Assembly: GCF_024679245.1 (NCBI RefSeq)
Contig: NC_090182.1
Span: forward strand, 37,051,547 to 37,115,546
Source of the DNA: Pseudorasbora parva
Lineage: Eukaryota; Chordata; Actinopteri; Cypriniformes; Gobionidae
Direction of reading: 5' to 3'
DNA: 64,000 bases
Below the pieces are notes generated by a model. That model saw nothing but the letters and a program-made list of their open reading frames with translations, was not told the DNA's origin and made no database searches. The first letter of the stretch is position 1; every line of letters begins with the position of its first letter. This document shows positions 47,771 through 58,806 of this stretch, piece by piece. Both the position numbers and the translations under genes were made by a program.

Positions 47771-48654
47771 TGAGGGGGCCCAGTTCATAAACACGGGTCT
47801 ATCTACTGAGGTGATAGAGACCATGTTGCACTCCAGAGCACCATCCACAAGGAGACTTTACGCACTCAAATGGAGAGTTTTTGTCGCCTGGTGTACGCAC
47901 CAGGCTTTGGACCCTGTTAACTGCCCGTTTGGTTCAGTTCTTGAGTTCCTACAAGAAAAATTCTCCGCAGGGTTATCTCCGTCAACACTGAAAGTATATG
48001 TGTCGGCGATATCTGCTTATCATATTCCATTAGATAATGCATCATTGGGGAAACACCCTTGGGTCATGCGTTTCCTTCGTGGTACTTTGAGGCGCAGACC
48101 TGCGGCACGCTCGAGGGTGCCTACTTAGGCAGTGGTACCCTCTTGTCTGGAGTTTGCACCAGGAATGGTAAAAGCATTTCTCTTCCCGAGGGAAGGATAT
48201 GCTCCCAAGGTCCCGACTAATGTGCCGGGACCAGTAATGCTGCAGGCTTTCTGTCCGCCTCCGTTCACTAGTCAAGACCAAGAGAAGCTAAATCTGCTAT
48301 GTCCGGTCAGGGCCCTAGATGCATGTGTCCACAGGGCTGCCCTGTGGCGAAACTCAGAACAGTTGTTTGTGTGTTTTTGGGTCCCCGAGCAAGGGAAAAC
48401 CGGCTTCAAAGCAGATGCTTAGCAAGTGGATAGTCGAGGCTATTTCGCTCGCTTATGGGTCGGCCGGACATCCTTCACCAATGAGGGTCCGCGCCCACTC
48501 CACTAGGAGTATGGCTGCCTCTATGGCTCTTATTTCGGGAGTTTCATTGTCAGAGGTATGTGATGCGGCTGGGTGGTCCTCTCCGCATACATTTGTGAGG
48601 TTTTACAATCTAGATGTAGCCTCTACACTGGGGTCCCGGGTGTTTCTGGGTTGA
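47750..48654 (+). pseudogene. DIRS copy D tyrosine recombinase (catalytic deletion)
   Basis: The N-terminal part (RAPSTRRLYALKWRVF, LSPSTLKVYVSAISAYH) runs to a stop at 48126-48128. The segment that should carry the first catalytic Arg (SLRRVGDLQ-type) is missing; sequence resumes at PSCLEFAPGMVKAFLFP. A frame change near 48385-48400 leads into the C-terminal part, with RAHSTRS (His-x-x-Arg), AAGWSS (Trp) and FVRFYNLD (Tyr). Inactive for lack of the first Arg. Confidence 0.88.
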
Positions 48655-48699
48655 TTCACACATACAGACATTTGGGACTCTGGCGGCGTGGGTATTGAG

Positions 48700-48804
48700 G
48701 TCCCCTAGCGTTTCGACGCAGCTCGAAGTTCCCTCGAGATAGGGAACGTCTCAGGTTACGTATGTAACCATGGTTCCCTGAGAGGGAACGAGACGCTGCG
48801 TCGA
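48700..48804. repeat. DIRS D internal complementary region (ICR)
   Basis: 48700-48745 is the reverse complement of the left terminus. 48747-48804 is the reverse complement of the right terminus (48994-49050). The join reads GGGAACGTCTC, the complement of a GAGAC-GTT-CCC circle junction. Confidence 0.93.
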
Positions 48805-48850
48805 GATGCCATACTCCCGGCATGCCTGTGATCGATTTGTTCGACTTTTC

Positions 48851-49052
48851 CAGAAGCTAGTGACTGTTTGGTCCGGGCATGCTTTATAGCTTCCTGGTCG
48901 ATGACGTCACCCGCCCGTGACGTATCGTCCCGCTATTGGACTGATTACACAAGTGCTTCATGACATGGCACGCAGAGGCGTCCCCTAGCGTTTCGACGCA
49001 GCGTCTCGTTCCCTCTCAGGGAACCATGGTTACATACGTAACCTGAGACGTT
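48851..49052. repeat. DIRS D right inverted terminal repeat plus tip
   Basis: 48851-49001 pairs with the left repeat. 49002-49052 (CGTCTCGTTCCCTCTCAGG... GAGACGTT) is the right-only tip. Confidence 0.92.
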
Positions 49053-49608
49053 TACAGTAACGTTACAGTTTGACAGTAGAGTACTGATGTAAAAGTCGAT
49101 TTATTTAGCCAAACAAAGTAATGTAGAAGCCACTCCAAACAAGTCAGTGACTCAGCCGCTGCAAAATAATCATACTTCAGTTCACAAAAATGTATATTTA
49201 TTTAACAAATTGACTAAGCCTTGTCAAATGACTATTGTTTCAACTTAGATGGTGAAGAAGGTGACGTTAGCTACAAGGCTCGAGTGAGCGATCTGTAAGC
49301 AGCTAAACAGTAGTAAAAGTAGTTAGCTTCTGAGTTATGTGTTGATGATGAAATATAGGCTAATTTAGATTTCAATCCGTATGAAGGGATCAACATACAT
49401 ATCCACTGTTGTATTTTATGACAACACAGGCAGGAAATAATATTAACCTTTGTCATTTGACAAACTGCTATGTGGGATACTTGGAGATTCCAATACTAGC
49501 ATCTTGCGTTAGATCTAGACAACACGGGATATTATCGTAATGTTGTCTTACTAAGAAACTTTCAATTAAATCAGAAAGGGGTTCGACAGTCATTAAGTGG
49601 ATAAATCA

Positions 49609-49950
49609 CTACTTACTGTTTGCAGGAATACAGTTGGAATCAGCCCTTTCTTCAGTACCAGACGCTGAGCGAATCCTGCTATATTGCCCCAAGTTAGAAA
49701 AACTCTCTGTGGTGAAATGGGCCGAGCAAACAAACAACTTTGAATTAAGTTGTGGTATCCGAATGTAAATAAACATCAACCATGACTGTTGACATGTATC
49801 TGTGGGAAGGGTATGAAAAGTCCTCATGTCCCCTGCACAGCCTGGAGCATGACATTTATTTTCATGATCTGCCGTTTTCGCTATCCTCGCGTGACGCTTA
49901 TTTATCTGCTGAACTGATTCAGACGCGCAGTTCCACCTGACAATGAACAT
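49609..49950 (-). CDS. THAP zinc-finger domain ORF (Kolobok-like transposase fragment)
   Basis: 113 codons. The THAP C2CH pattern is visible: Cys33 and Cys38 (KCHAPGC), Trp57 (QQSWLMF), then Cys75 and His78 (LFVCSAHF), with FHTLPTDT in between and FTTESFSN after. THAP domains are sequence-specific DNA-binding zinc fingers of about 90 residues, found in P-element, Kolobok and some cellular proteins. Only this N-terminal domain is present; no catalytic part is seen, and DIRS D sits downstream in the same element. The final AVP-type motif is not obvious. It could be an exon of a spliced transposase or a relic. Confidence 0.7.
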   Translation of the reverse strand: MFIVRWNCASESVQQINKRHARIAKTADHENKCHAPGCAGDMRTFHTLPTDTCQQSWLMFIYIRIPQLNSKLFVCSAHFTTESFSNLGQYSRIRSASGTEERADSNCIPANSK

Positions 49951-50185
49951 TGGCTGACATGCAAATGTTCAGGACGTACATATTAAGGATCCCATCGTTT
50001 GCCTCACAGTTGGTATTATGTTGAAAATAGCCTGTTTTTCCGTGGTGTTTTTCACAAACAAGATTTACATATGAAGGAGGAGGCAATGGTGCTTGAGACT
50101 CACTGTATGTGACGTCCATGCACTGAACTCTTATTATTTCACTATGGCAAGGTTATTTCAATTTTTCGTTCTAGGGCACCTTTAA

Positions 50186-50641
50186 AATAAAACTGTTGTT
50201 GTGGCATGTCACTTGGAGTACCCTTAGTTTTTGTGCATTTTGTCAACCTGTTACATCTCACCAGTACAACCCAATGGAGAGATGTATATCGATCCCTCAC
50301 ACTCACTTTCATTCCTGGTAAAAAAAAAAAAAAAAAAAAAAATCAAAGATATCGCTGCTGTGAATAAGGTCTATAAAATGTTTGTTCTTACATATGCATT
50401 TTTTGACTTATTAATCAGGCTACTGAAACACGATCTGTCAAAGTGACAAGTGTGATGCAATGTCAGTGAAAGGGAAAGCTAAGAACCAAATGTAGGTCAT
50501 ATTTTATCCCTATTAAGGCCCGGCATATGCAAGAAAAATCAAAGAACAAACTGGTGTGACATTATTTCTCACAATATTACTATAGTATCAGTATTATAAT
50601 ATTTACTAATATTAGTATTAGTATATCTATATTATGAGAAA

Positions 50642-50689
<48 letters not shown>

Positions 50690-51945
50690 CCTTGGATGCA
50701 TGTAAACCTGTTGTTGGATACCTGAAACTAAATCAGGAAACTTTAAAAAAGCATAATAGGGGCACTTTAAGGAAAAAATCACGTATTAGATTCATTATAT
50801 TTTACATCTTTCAATCATCATTGCATAGCATTGCATTATATTGTGTGGGTCCCACAATAAAAACATTGTGTGGCTTACATTATAGAGTGACAAATTAAAT
50901 TCATATGCATTTTATGTAAGTAGTTGACTAGTGTTATAACGATCTCACTAATATACATTGCAAGCCTTCAGAATTTCATCTTACTTTTTTCCATTTAAAT
51001 AACATATGCACCAAACTACATATTTTTTTTCAGTTGGTTGCTTCTGAATAAAATCGAGGTGTTTTTCCTCCTCGAGTATGAGCTTCATATTCTTTCTATA
51101 TCATAGTAGATGAGCCATAAAATCCTGATATATCAAATACGATACAAAACATAAAACACATGCAAACTTTGTAATACATATTTTGTCTAGAGGTTCAATA
51201 AAATATTCAATTTAAATAATTTTGCTGACTATTTTTCCCATATGTCAGGCTTTACCATTATTACTATTGTATCCTGCTATTATAATATATTACCATTTGT
51301 TTACGAGATGTTTAGTTGCATTTTATCACTTTTATTTAGCATTGTTTTATGACCTACAACCCAGTTGAGAACCATTGATGAGTGGCCGGACCACCAAGAA
51401 TTAGTCTCTGATATTACATTTTATATAGTGAACCATTTCACTACAACACAAAGCTGGTGTGAGGTGCAGGTGCCTGTTGCATAAATCTCAGCGTAACATG
51501 ACAAGGTTTCACATCTTTCTTACACTCAGTTCAGTCATACACCAAATTAACGCCTTCACCGAAGCATTCGACACCACTATGACACGGTGATAAAAAACAT
51601 CTTGCATATACAGCACACTCTCAGCGTGCTTCTCCCAGGGTTCCCGTCAAGACAGCCGTGCTTTGCCTTTTTTTTTCATTCTGTCGAATCCTGTCAGAAA
51701 AAAAGGAAAGATCACATGTTGAGACTGCTCTGGAGGCGGCTTTGAGCATTTGTTGTTCTTCCATTACGTAACTACCTGCATCCTAATTGCTAGACGCTCG
51801 CAGAGGATGAAAGCCTCATTATAAACAGCGCAGTTGACACTGCAGCCCCGTGAAAAGTTTGATGTGGAGGTTTTTTGAGTGTTTGAATGGGGTAGATCAG
51901 AAATGCGCAGAGCTGATGCAGATTTTTTTTTTCTTGAATCCACAG
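50186..51945. other. Low-repeat region; poly(A) and (ATT)n tracts
   Basis: An A-run at 50320-50342 and ATT repeats at 50642-50688. No transposon ends and no convincing ORF. 51590-51940 lies upstream of the exon candidates and is GC-balanced, with possible splice-like TTTTTTTCATTCTGTCGAA at 51668-51688. Confidence 0.4.
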
Positions 51946-52045
51946 ACAAGTAATTACAGGGAATGGGTCTGATTCTCTGTGGACTTCTCCAGCTAAGCGG
52001 GGCAAGGAACAGTTGGATTATATGAGGAACATCGAGATCAGAAAG
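51946..52045 (+). CDS. Candidate internal exon, 100 nt, unrecognised protein
   Basis: A polypyrimidine tract (GATTTTTTTTTTCTTGAATC) and CACAG end at 51945. The donor AAAG|GTATGT follows at 52045/52046. Only one of the three frames is open: one nucleotide completes a codon, then 33 codons containing QVITGNGSDSLWTSPAKRG and KEQLDYMRNIEIRK. It ends in phase 0, matching the next candidate. The sequence is hydrophilic with no repeat similarity. I do not recognise the protein. If real, it lies in a plus-strand host gene whose other exons are outside or were missed. Confidence 0.45.
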
Positions 52046-52190
52046 GTATGTACCAACCATCCGTGTTGTGAAGCGCCTCAAATCACTGCTGAAGCAAAAG
52101 ATTACAGAACGTGTCAGGGAATATTGCTGTGCAAGCTAAGCTAGTGCACTAAAGGGCCTTTTTGATTTTCCTTTTTCCTTTCTTTCTCAG

Positions 52191-52298
52191 CCATGCGCTT
52201 ATGATGTAGTCGTCAAGATTTGGAAGTGCTTCCCAGTGGAGAAGAGGTCTAGAACCATTGAGCCTGGGGTAAACAGGGGACTCAGTGCCTGGCTTTGA
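52191..52298 (+). CDS. Candidate following exon with stop, unrecognised protein
   Basis: A strong acceptor (TTTTTCCTTTCTTTCTCAG) ends at 52190, giving a 145-nt intron after the previous candidate. Reading in phase 0 it continues PCAYDVVVKIWKCFPVEKRS and stays open for 35 codons to TGA at 52296-52298. A possible donor GGG|GTAAAC at 52268 offers an alternative end. The other two frames stop within 6 codons. The pair could instead be exons of a non-coding RNA. Confidence 0.4.
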   Translation, partial: PCAYDVVVKIWKCFPVEKRSRTIEPGVNRGLSAWL

Positions 52299-52939
52299 GC
52301 AAAGTCTGGAGACAATGTGCACATTGAAACACAGAGGGATCTTTTAGCTAATCCTGTGGAGCGGCCTGCCGAGGGGCCAATCAATGGAGCTTTTATTAGC
52401 CAGGCCTTATACATGCCAGCACTTTGCTACTCTAGTAACTACCACTCAGGAATCTGCGACCAGGGAATTCAGACAAGCCGTGTGAAGATGACCTTGACCG
52501 TCCAGAATTCCCCACCAAATAAACTCCCCATTTGAGTGCGGAACTTTTGCTCCATGGATATTACAATACAGTAGCAGGTCTGAATGAGTATGGCCACACT
52601 CTGTGGTGGGGAACGCATTTAAACGCTAGGGATGAAGTGCCACACGCACTTACTTTGCATTGGCCAGAATAATAGCACTGATCGAGTGCAGATGACTGCA
52701 CAGTGAGAGATCTTTCCTGGATCAAATTGGGATTTTAGGATGCTGTTCATTTCCCTTTCTTAATGAAAACCCCCTTTTCTTTCACATAAGCCCAGACATT
52801 AAATCTGTTGTTAATCCTCCGAAATCCAATAGATGAAGATTCCCAGAAATCAAAACCAGACACTTGTGATGCATCAAAAAAGGGATAGTTCATCCAAAAT
52901 GTTTAATCATGTCTTAATTTCCTCACAATATCAAACCTT
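52299..52939. other. No further exon supported
   Basis: A second frame (52317-52535) is open for 72 codons but lacks splice support. 52875-52905 has a fragment of the GGGATAGTTCATCCAAAATG miniature repeat. Confidence 0.35.
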
Positions 52940-53737
52940 GGTAATGCTTTAGATTATGGCCTGGAAAGTACTGCATGATTAAAGTGAATTTACAGCATAA
53001 CTTTCAGTAATTATAGTGTAACTATAAAGTAAGTACATGTAGGTATATGGGAACGATATGTAATATTAGGAGAATCAAGGGGTAACTATCAGGAAAATTA
53101 ACAAATTATTTATACTGTAAGTATTTTTTTTTTAATAAAGGGGTAATTATCTGTGTGGTTACAGGGTAAGTATGAATGTGCAGGCTTTAAATTAAAGTGA
53201 CTCTTGTCCCCCTTTTGTTTCATGTAGTTACAGGGTAAGTACAATAAAACACATACACAATCTGATATCACTCAGAAACCTTTATTTATAAATGAAAAAT
53301 AAAAACAGATTGTTTTTTTATTTTTTTAAACAGATTTACAACACATTCATTTATCTTGCTTGGCTTCATCCTCCTCGTGTTTCTTCTTCTTTTTCATCCT
53401 TGCCACAGATGAATCTTAAGAAGGAATCCCACGTCTCTAGCTAGTATTCTGTATTATGTTATGCTACACTGAAAATACAGTAGCCTACAAGCAGAAATGT
53501 CCTCACCGTTTACTCGTCTTTTGCCCTCATGCCATCCGAGATATATATGACTTTATTCTAAATGAAGAATAAAGTCATATACATAAATAAATAATCTCTG
53601 CTAATGAAAACTCATTTGGGTTTCTAAGAGTTAAAGCATCAAACAGCACATACAGCAATAACTACAGTAATCCATACAATCCCAATGGATGAATCAATGT
53701 CTTCTGAAGTTAAACGATAAGTGTTTGTAATAAAAAT

Positions 53738-53808
<71 letters not shown>

Positions 53809-55053
53809 TGTAGATTATATCGCTTCCGACCAGCAGTCATCTGCGTGCATGTGAGGCTTGATTTCAGCTTGATTTAATTTGAAGCGTGACGTGCGCGTGC
53901 CAAAAAACTGTGCTCATTAGGATGTCAGATGTTGTAGTTTTTTTTTTTTTTATGCTCACAACAGTATACAAACAATTACATAATATATGATAATAGCAAT
54001 TATAAACAAAATAAAAGTAAAGAGACCCCAGTTCTCGCGTGTGTTCCAGATAAAACGCTCATGAGAATGTCATGAAAGCTTGAAGTGTCTCATACACACG
54101 CTGGTAAGAGCTGATCGGATACGAAACGATTACTAAATTATGACATAATTTCTTGGTGTACTACTTTTTCTTTTATCCTAATGAATATTAATACACAGTT
54201 TCAAAAGACATTGGATTCCTCTTTAGATCCATCAATGGAAATAACGAAAAAGAAGAAGAGGAAGAAAAAAGAAAAGAAAGAGAAAAGGGACAAAATGTGC
54301 TCTTTCTGTCAGGACTTTGTCTTTTGAAATTAAAAGTTTATTTAAAAAAAAATAATAAGAAGAAGAAGTGTCATAAGTCTGTTTATTTTAAATTAATATG
54401 TTTTTCAAATAAATATTTCTGAATGATATTGTCGGGCCCCAGTGGTGATGATAATGCACACAGAAGAAGATGAAGAAGGACGAGGGAGATGAATTTAGCA
54501 AATAACACTTTAATGGAACTTCACTACTGGTAAACATAGACTTCAGTCAGGACAGGTACAGAGACGGGTGTACTGGCGACGACGGACAAAGACAGAGGGA
54601 ACACAGAGGGACTAAATACACACTGATGAGAACATAACGAGGGGGACAGGTGATACAGATGATAATTAATTAACATAACAGGTCTAAACCAAACTAATGA
54701 GGGATGACGGTTGCAACAGACAGAGAGACATGTGACAGATATCAGACTGTGTATGTGTTTTTATTGTACTTATGCTGTAACTACATGAAACAAGAGCCAC
54801 TTTAATTTACAGCCCGCACATTCATACTTACCCTGTAATTACACAGATAATTACCCCTTAATTAAAAAATACTTACAGTATAAATAATTTGTTAATTTTC
54901 CAGATAGTTACCCCTTAATTCCTCAAATATTACATATTGTTCCCTTATACCTACAAGAAATTACTTTATAGTTACTCTATAATTACCGAAAGTTATGCTG
55001 TAAATTCGCTTTAATTATGCAGTATTTTCCAGGCCGTAATCTAAAGCGTTACC
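52940..55053. mobile_element. DNA transposon with ~320-bp terminal inverted repeats
   Basis: The left arm (52940-53270) and right arm (about 54735-55053, inverted) pair over about 320 bp with scattered changes: GCTTTAGATTATGGCCTGGA, AACAAATTATTTATACTGTA and GTTTCATGTAGTTACAG all recur in reverse complement. The interior has a TA tract and AG-rich runs but no transposase I can identify. On the minus strand near 53347-53413 a short Lys-rich frame (SVARMKKKKKHEEDEAKQDK) ends in TGA, with an AATAAA 60 bp further on. I found no target duplication. Confidence 0.7.
53742..53794. repeat. (TA)n microsatellite
   Basis: TA tract within the long-TIR element. Confidence 0.95.
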
Positions 55054-56479
55054 CTAAACTTTCTTCTGCATGAGAGAATGTATTTGAGAAAGGCCTAGTT
55101 TTGTCCATATACAGTGGATGGCAATGGTCACCAAAACAGCTTTTGTATTCTGCTGAATAAATCATTCCAGCATTTTGAAGTCTCCACCTAGTCAAAAGGG
55201 GAAAGAAAATTAGACTTTCTATTTAATTAATGGCCTGACGTTCTTTTTCTTAATGTACTTGGGGCTCTTTTTTTTCTATGCTTTGCGTTTATCAGCATGT
55301 CAGTGATTTAGCATTTTGAAGAAAAAAAAGTCACATTCATTCATTTTCTAAAACACAAAGTGGCACATTTCTTTATGGTGTCAGAAATACACTTTTATAG
55401 CATGCCATCCTGGGGACATGATTTCCTTAAAAGCACTGCCTGTAACTTCATGGCTATTAAGGAAAAAAGGGCCCATAGCATTGACGATGAAAAAGAATTA
55501 GCAATCAGTTATATGAGCTCATTGAAGTGAAAACATCAGCAGAGCCACTGACTGACATGTTAAAAGATGAAAAGACTGAAAACGTCTTTGGAACTTTTAT
55601 ATCCTGTTTTGGTGCTGTGGAGTGCTGAGAAACTTCAGTCAAGAAAGTCAAGAAAAAAACAAAACAAAGTAAAGATCACGGATCACAATTTCAGGTCAAA
55701 ATCAAGCAACTTGTCAGCAGATCTCAGAAAATGATGACATCTGTGGCATTTATTTCAGTTTGGTTTTTGTGTTTCTCCATAGCCTCAAGCCAAACAGTCA
55801 TTTGATTAATTACGGCCTATTGAAATGTTGCTTGAAGAAATGAAAGCAAATCAAACTTCTGTCTGAGGCTTTTTTTTTTTTAACAGCCCTGTTCATTAAT
55901 AATTCTTCACACCTGTGCGGATTTTGCAATGAGCAAATTCCCACACAGCAAGCACTGACAAATAAATCATTTTGATTGTGATTTATCGGACGCAGTGGAA
56001 TAAGTTGTTCAAGTAAATTCCTTCCTACTCTTAGTAAAATGGACCTTCAATTTCTAAGTGTTTATGATTAGCGTTTCTATCTTTACTGATGGTTCTGATA
56101 AGCTTTAAAGGCAAAAATTATCCTATGAGCTTGGCTATTAAAACTGCACTATGTAATTTTTCCATCCACTAGAGTGCGCCTATTCAAAACAAAGGCGTAG
56201 TTTGATGATGTCAATTTTGAGCGCAGAATCGGGGGACATGTGGTCTTCACCTCACAGCCAGTGGAAAATAGGACTCGGGCAGAAATCATGTTCATGGATG
56301 TGATTATTAACGTTACTGTAGTATGAAGCAGAGCAGGACATAGTGTTGTGGAGCTGAGCAAGGCCGCAGGAGCGATTGTTAAGCAATCATACGGCCCACA
56401 AGCAGCGGGACTTTTATTATGACGAGGGGACACAGACGTGGGCGACACTTCCTCTTTTCCAGTCATGATTATGTGGTAA
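55054..56479. other. No gene seen; low-repeat island then a probable miniature repeat
   Basis: 55080-56100 is mixed sequence without repeat ends or ORFs, probably intronic. 56140-56470 (CTGCACTATGTAATTTTTCC onward) resembles a common fish non-autonomous repeat, but its opposite end was not found. Confidence 0.4.
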
Positions 56480-56512
56480 CCCCCCCCCCCCCACACACAC
56501 ACACACACACTA

Positions 56513-56601
<89 letters not shown>
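56480..56601. repeat. C-run, (CA)n and (TA)n compound microsatellite
   Basis: C13 (56480-56492), CA repeats to 56510, TA repeats to 56601. It ends exactly where the Tc1-like element begins. Confidence 0.95.
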
Positions 56602-56605
<4 letters not shown>

Positions 56606-58225
56606 TGCCTTGCGAAAGTATTCGGCCCCCTTGAACTTTGCGAACTTTTGCCACATTTCAGACTTCAAACATAATGATATGAAACTATATTTTTTTGTGA
56701 AGAATCAACAACAAGTGGGACACAATCATGAAGTGGAATGAAATTTATTGGATGTTTCAAACTTTTTTAACAAATCAAAAACTGCAAAATTGGGCGTGCA
56801 AAATTATTCGGCCCCCGAATAAAGTTAATACTTTGTAGCGCCACCTTTTGCTGCGATTACAGCTGTAAGTTGCTTGGGGTACGTCTCTATCCGTTTTGCA
56901 CATCGAGAGACTGAAATTTTTGCCCATACCTCCTTGCAGAACAGCTCGAGCTCAGTGAGGTTGGATCAAGCCTGCAGTCTCCCTCTCATTTACTGAAGCT
57001 TTCGCGCCTCGATCGCCCCCCTGTGACCGGTCCCAGTATAGACGCCCCTCTGTGATTTCTAATGGACGCGAGGCAAACTAAATAATAAAATTACACTTCA
57101 ATTTTTTTTTCCCCAAAGTTAGTTTATGTCACTGAAGGCAGTTATCATCACAATGATTTCATTTCAGGTGTTCGTTTTAAAAATAAGTTTAGTTTGAGTT
57201 AGTTATTTGATGATATAAAAACGGGGGGTGTGACGTCATGATTGACAGCTAAGACTGACGGCTTCTCTGAGTGAAGTTGTCACTGAGGCACTAACGGACT
57301 TTTTTCGAAATTTTTGGGAGCAGATTAGAGCTTTAGCTTTAATTTCTACATTTCCATAACTGTTTATTTCACACCAACATAATTAATTGTTCTGCATCTG
57401 CGTGAGTGTGGGCGGGCTTTTGATATCGCGACTGTACTTCCTGCTCTACTTCCTGCGCTCTACTGCGCAACTCCGGTCCCGAAATCGCTACTGCGCAGAC
57501 TCGGTCCCAAGATGTCCGCGCCGTGCAAGGCCGCCTGAAAGCTTCAAATATGGCAAGCGGAAACGGGTGATGTCGAGTCGTCCATATTTTTTTACGGTCT
57601 ATGGGTTGGATGGAGAGTGTTTGTGAACAGCAGTTTTCAGTTCTTTCCACAGATTCTCGATTGGATTCAGGTCTGGACTTTGACTTGGCCATTCTAACCT
57701 ACCTGGATATGTTTATTTTTGAACCATTCCGCTGTAGATTTTGCTTTATGTTTTGGATCATTGTCTTCTTGGAAGACAAATCTCCGTCCCAGTCTTTTGC
57801 AGACTCCATCAGGTTTTCTTCCAGAATGGTCCTGTATTTGGCTCCATCCATCTTCCCATCAATTTTAACCATCTTCCTTGCCCCTGCTGAAAAAAAGCAG
57901 GCCCAAACCATGATGCTGCCACCACCATGTTTGACAGTGGGGATGGTGTGTTCAGGGTGATGAGCTGTGTTGCTTTTATGCTAAACATAACGTTTTGCAT
58001 TGTTGTCAAAAAGTTCAATTTTGGTTTCATCTGACCAGAGCACATTCTTCCACATGTTTGGTGTGTCTCCCAGGTGGCTTGTGGCAAACTTTAAACAACA
58101 CTTTTTATGGATATCTTTAAGAAATGGCTTTCTTCTTGCCACTCTTCCATAAAGGCCAGATGTGTGCAGTATACGACTGATTGTTGTCCTATGGACAGAG
58201 CCACTGTGTGCTTGCTTTGGCCTTC
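56602..58225 (-). mobile_element. Tc1-like transposon, minus strand, truncated and split
   Basis: The terminal sequence ACAGTGCCTTGCGAAAGTAT at 56602 follows a TA tract, with the sub-terminal repeat CAAAATTATTCGGCCCCCGA (about 56800). It reads towards 58225 with a transposase on the minus strand. A hAT-type insertion splits it at 56967-57603. The N-terminal third and the far inverted repeat are missing beyond about 58225. Confidence 0.85.
56967..57603. mobile_element. hAT-type MITE with 8-bp target duplication, inside Tc1-like element
   Basis: GGTTGGAT at 56959-56966 and 57604-57611. Joining the flanks restores the Tc1-like sequence. Ends CAAGCCTGCAG and (reverse complement) CATAGACCGTAAAAAAATAT are short imperfect inverted repeats. 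It contains GTGTGACGTCATGATTGACA, with a CRE core. No transposase. Confidence 0.82.
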
Positions 58226-58241
58226 CAAAACCAGATGACAT
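57604..58241 (-). pseudogene. Tc1-like transposase fragment
   Basis: On the minus strand: SVHRTTISRILHTSGLYGRV and RRKPFLKDIHKK, then WKNVLWSDETKIELF with the first catalytic Asp (about 58025), MVWACFFSAGARKM, and a frameshifted remnant of the second Asp block (KTMIQNIKQNLQRNG). The Glu block is hard to read because of frameshifts. It is a different subgroup from the 12.2 and 39.3 kb copies. Confidence 0.8.
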
Positions 58242-58266
58242 TAGGAATCGTAATGTTGCTCCTGAG

Positions 58267-58806
58267 TAGCCTAGAAATCTAGACGCAGCCTAGCGGCAGC
58301 AAATCTAATTTGGTGTGAGTGTTGTCTAGCAACTCTAAATACACTTCTGAGCTGTAAAAGCCAAACTCTGGTCAGGCTAATCACATCATGTATAGAGTCG
58401 GTCGGTAGGCAGGGCTTAACATAATGACGGCAAAGTTACGCTTGTGTGCTTCCAGTAAACACAGAAACTGGCGAACAGCTGTCTTTTGAATCAACTTTGG
58501 CTGCGACTCTGGAAGACTTGGAGCTAAGCTTTTCTCTAAGGAAAGAACAAATAACGTTACTGAAGTCATTCTTAAGAAGAGAAGATGTGTTCAGAGTTTT
58601 GCAGACCGGATAAGGTTGAAGTGTAATCTGTCAACTAGCTCTGCTTCACCTTCTTTCCTCTGGTTGGATGTAGCGCTATCCAATTGTGTGCATGCCATGC
58701 AGAGGGAGTTTGAAAGACAACCGTTTATCCCACCCCTCGTATTGAGCCATGTCAATGGTGAGTTTCCAGACCAAACATCTTGATGTAGGTCTGGCTTGTC
58801 AGGCTA
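58267..58806. mobile_element. hAT-like non-autonomous element with 8-9-bp target duplication
   Basis: GCTCCTGAG at 58258-58266 and 58807-58815. Ends TAGCCTAGAAATCTAGAC and (reverse complement) TAGCCTGACAAGCCAGAC are inverted repeats. About 540 bp with no transposase. It lies about 40 bp beyond the broken edge of the Tc1-like element. Confidence 0.8.

Larger units (their letters stand above)
44017..49052 (+). mobile_element. DIRS-type retrotransposon, copy D (full structure)
   Basis: About 5.03 kb from GTT (44017-44019) to GTT (49050-49052), inserted in the Kolobok-like element. The inverted repeats (44043-44193 and 48851-49001) look perfect over about 150 bp, and the ICR (48700-48804) matches both termini exactly. 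In contrast, gag, RT and the recombinase are all broken. Near-identical to copy A. One GTT trinucleotide at each end and no longer duplication fit DIRS integration. Confidence 0.95.
43855..50181 (-). mobile_element. Kolobok-like element containing DIRS D
   Basis: TTAA at 43851-43854 and 50182-50185 flank ends AGGTGCCCTAGAATGA and (reverse complement) AGGTGCCCTAGAACGA. Without DIRS D it is about 1.3 kb. It encodes a THAP-domain ORF on the minus strand at 49609-49950. TTAA target duplication together with a THAP-domain protein is characteristic of the Kolobok superfamily. The orientation is taken from the ORF. The right end is also found at 21427-21526. Confidence 0.7.
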
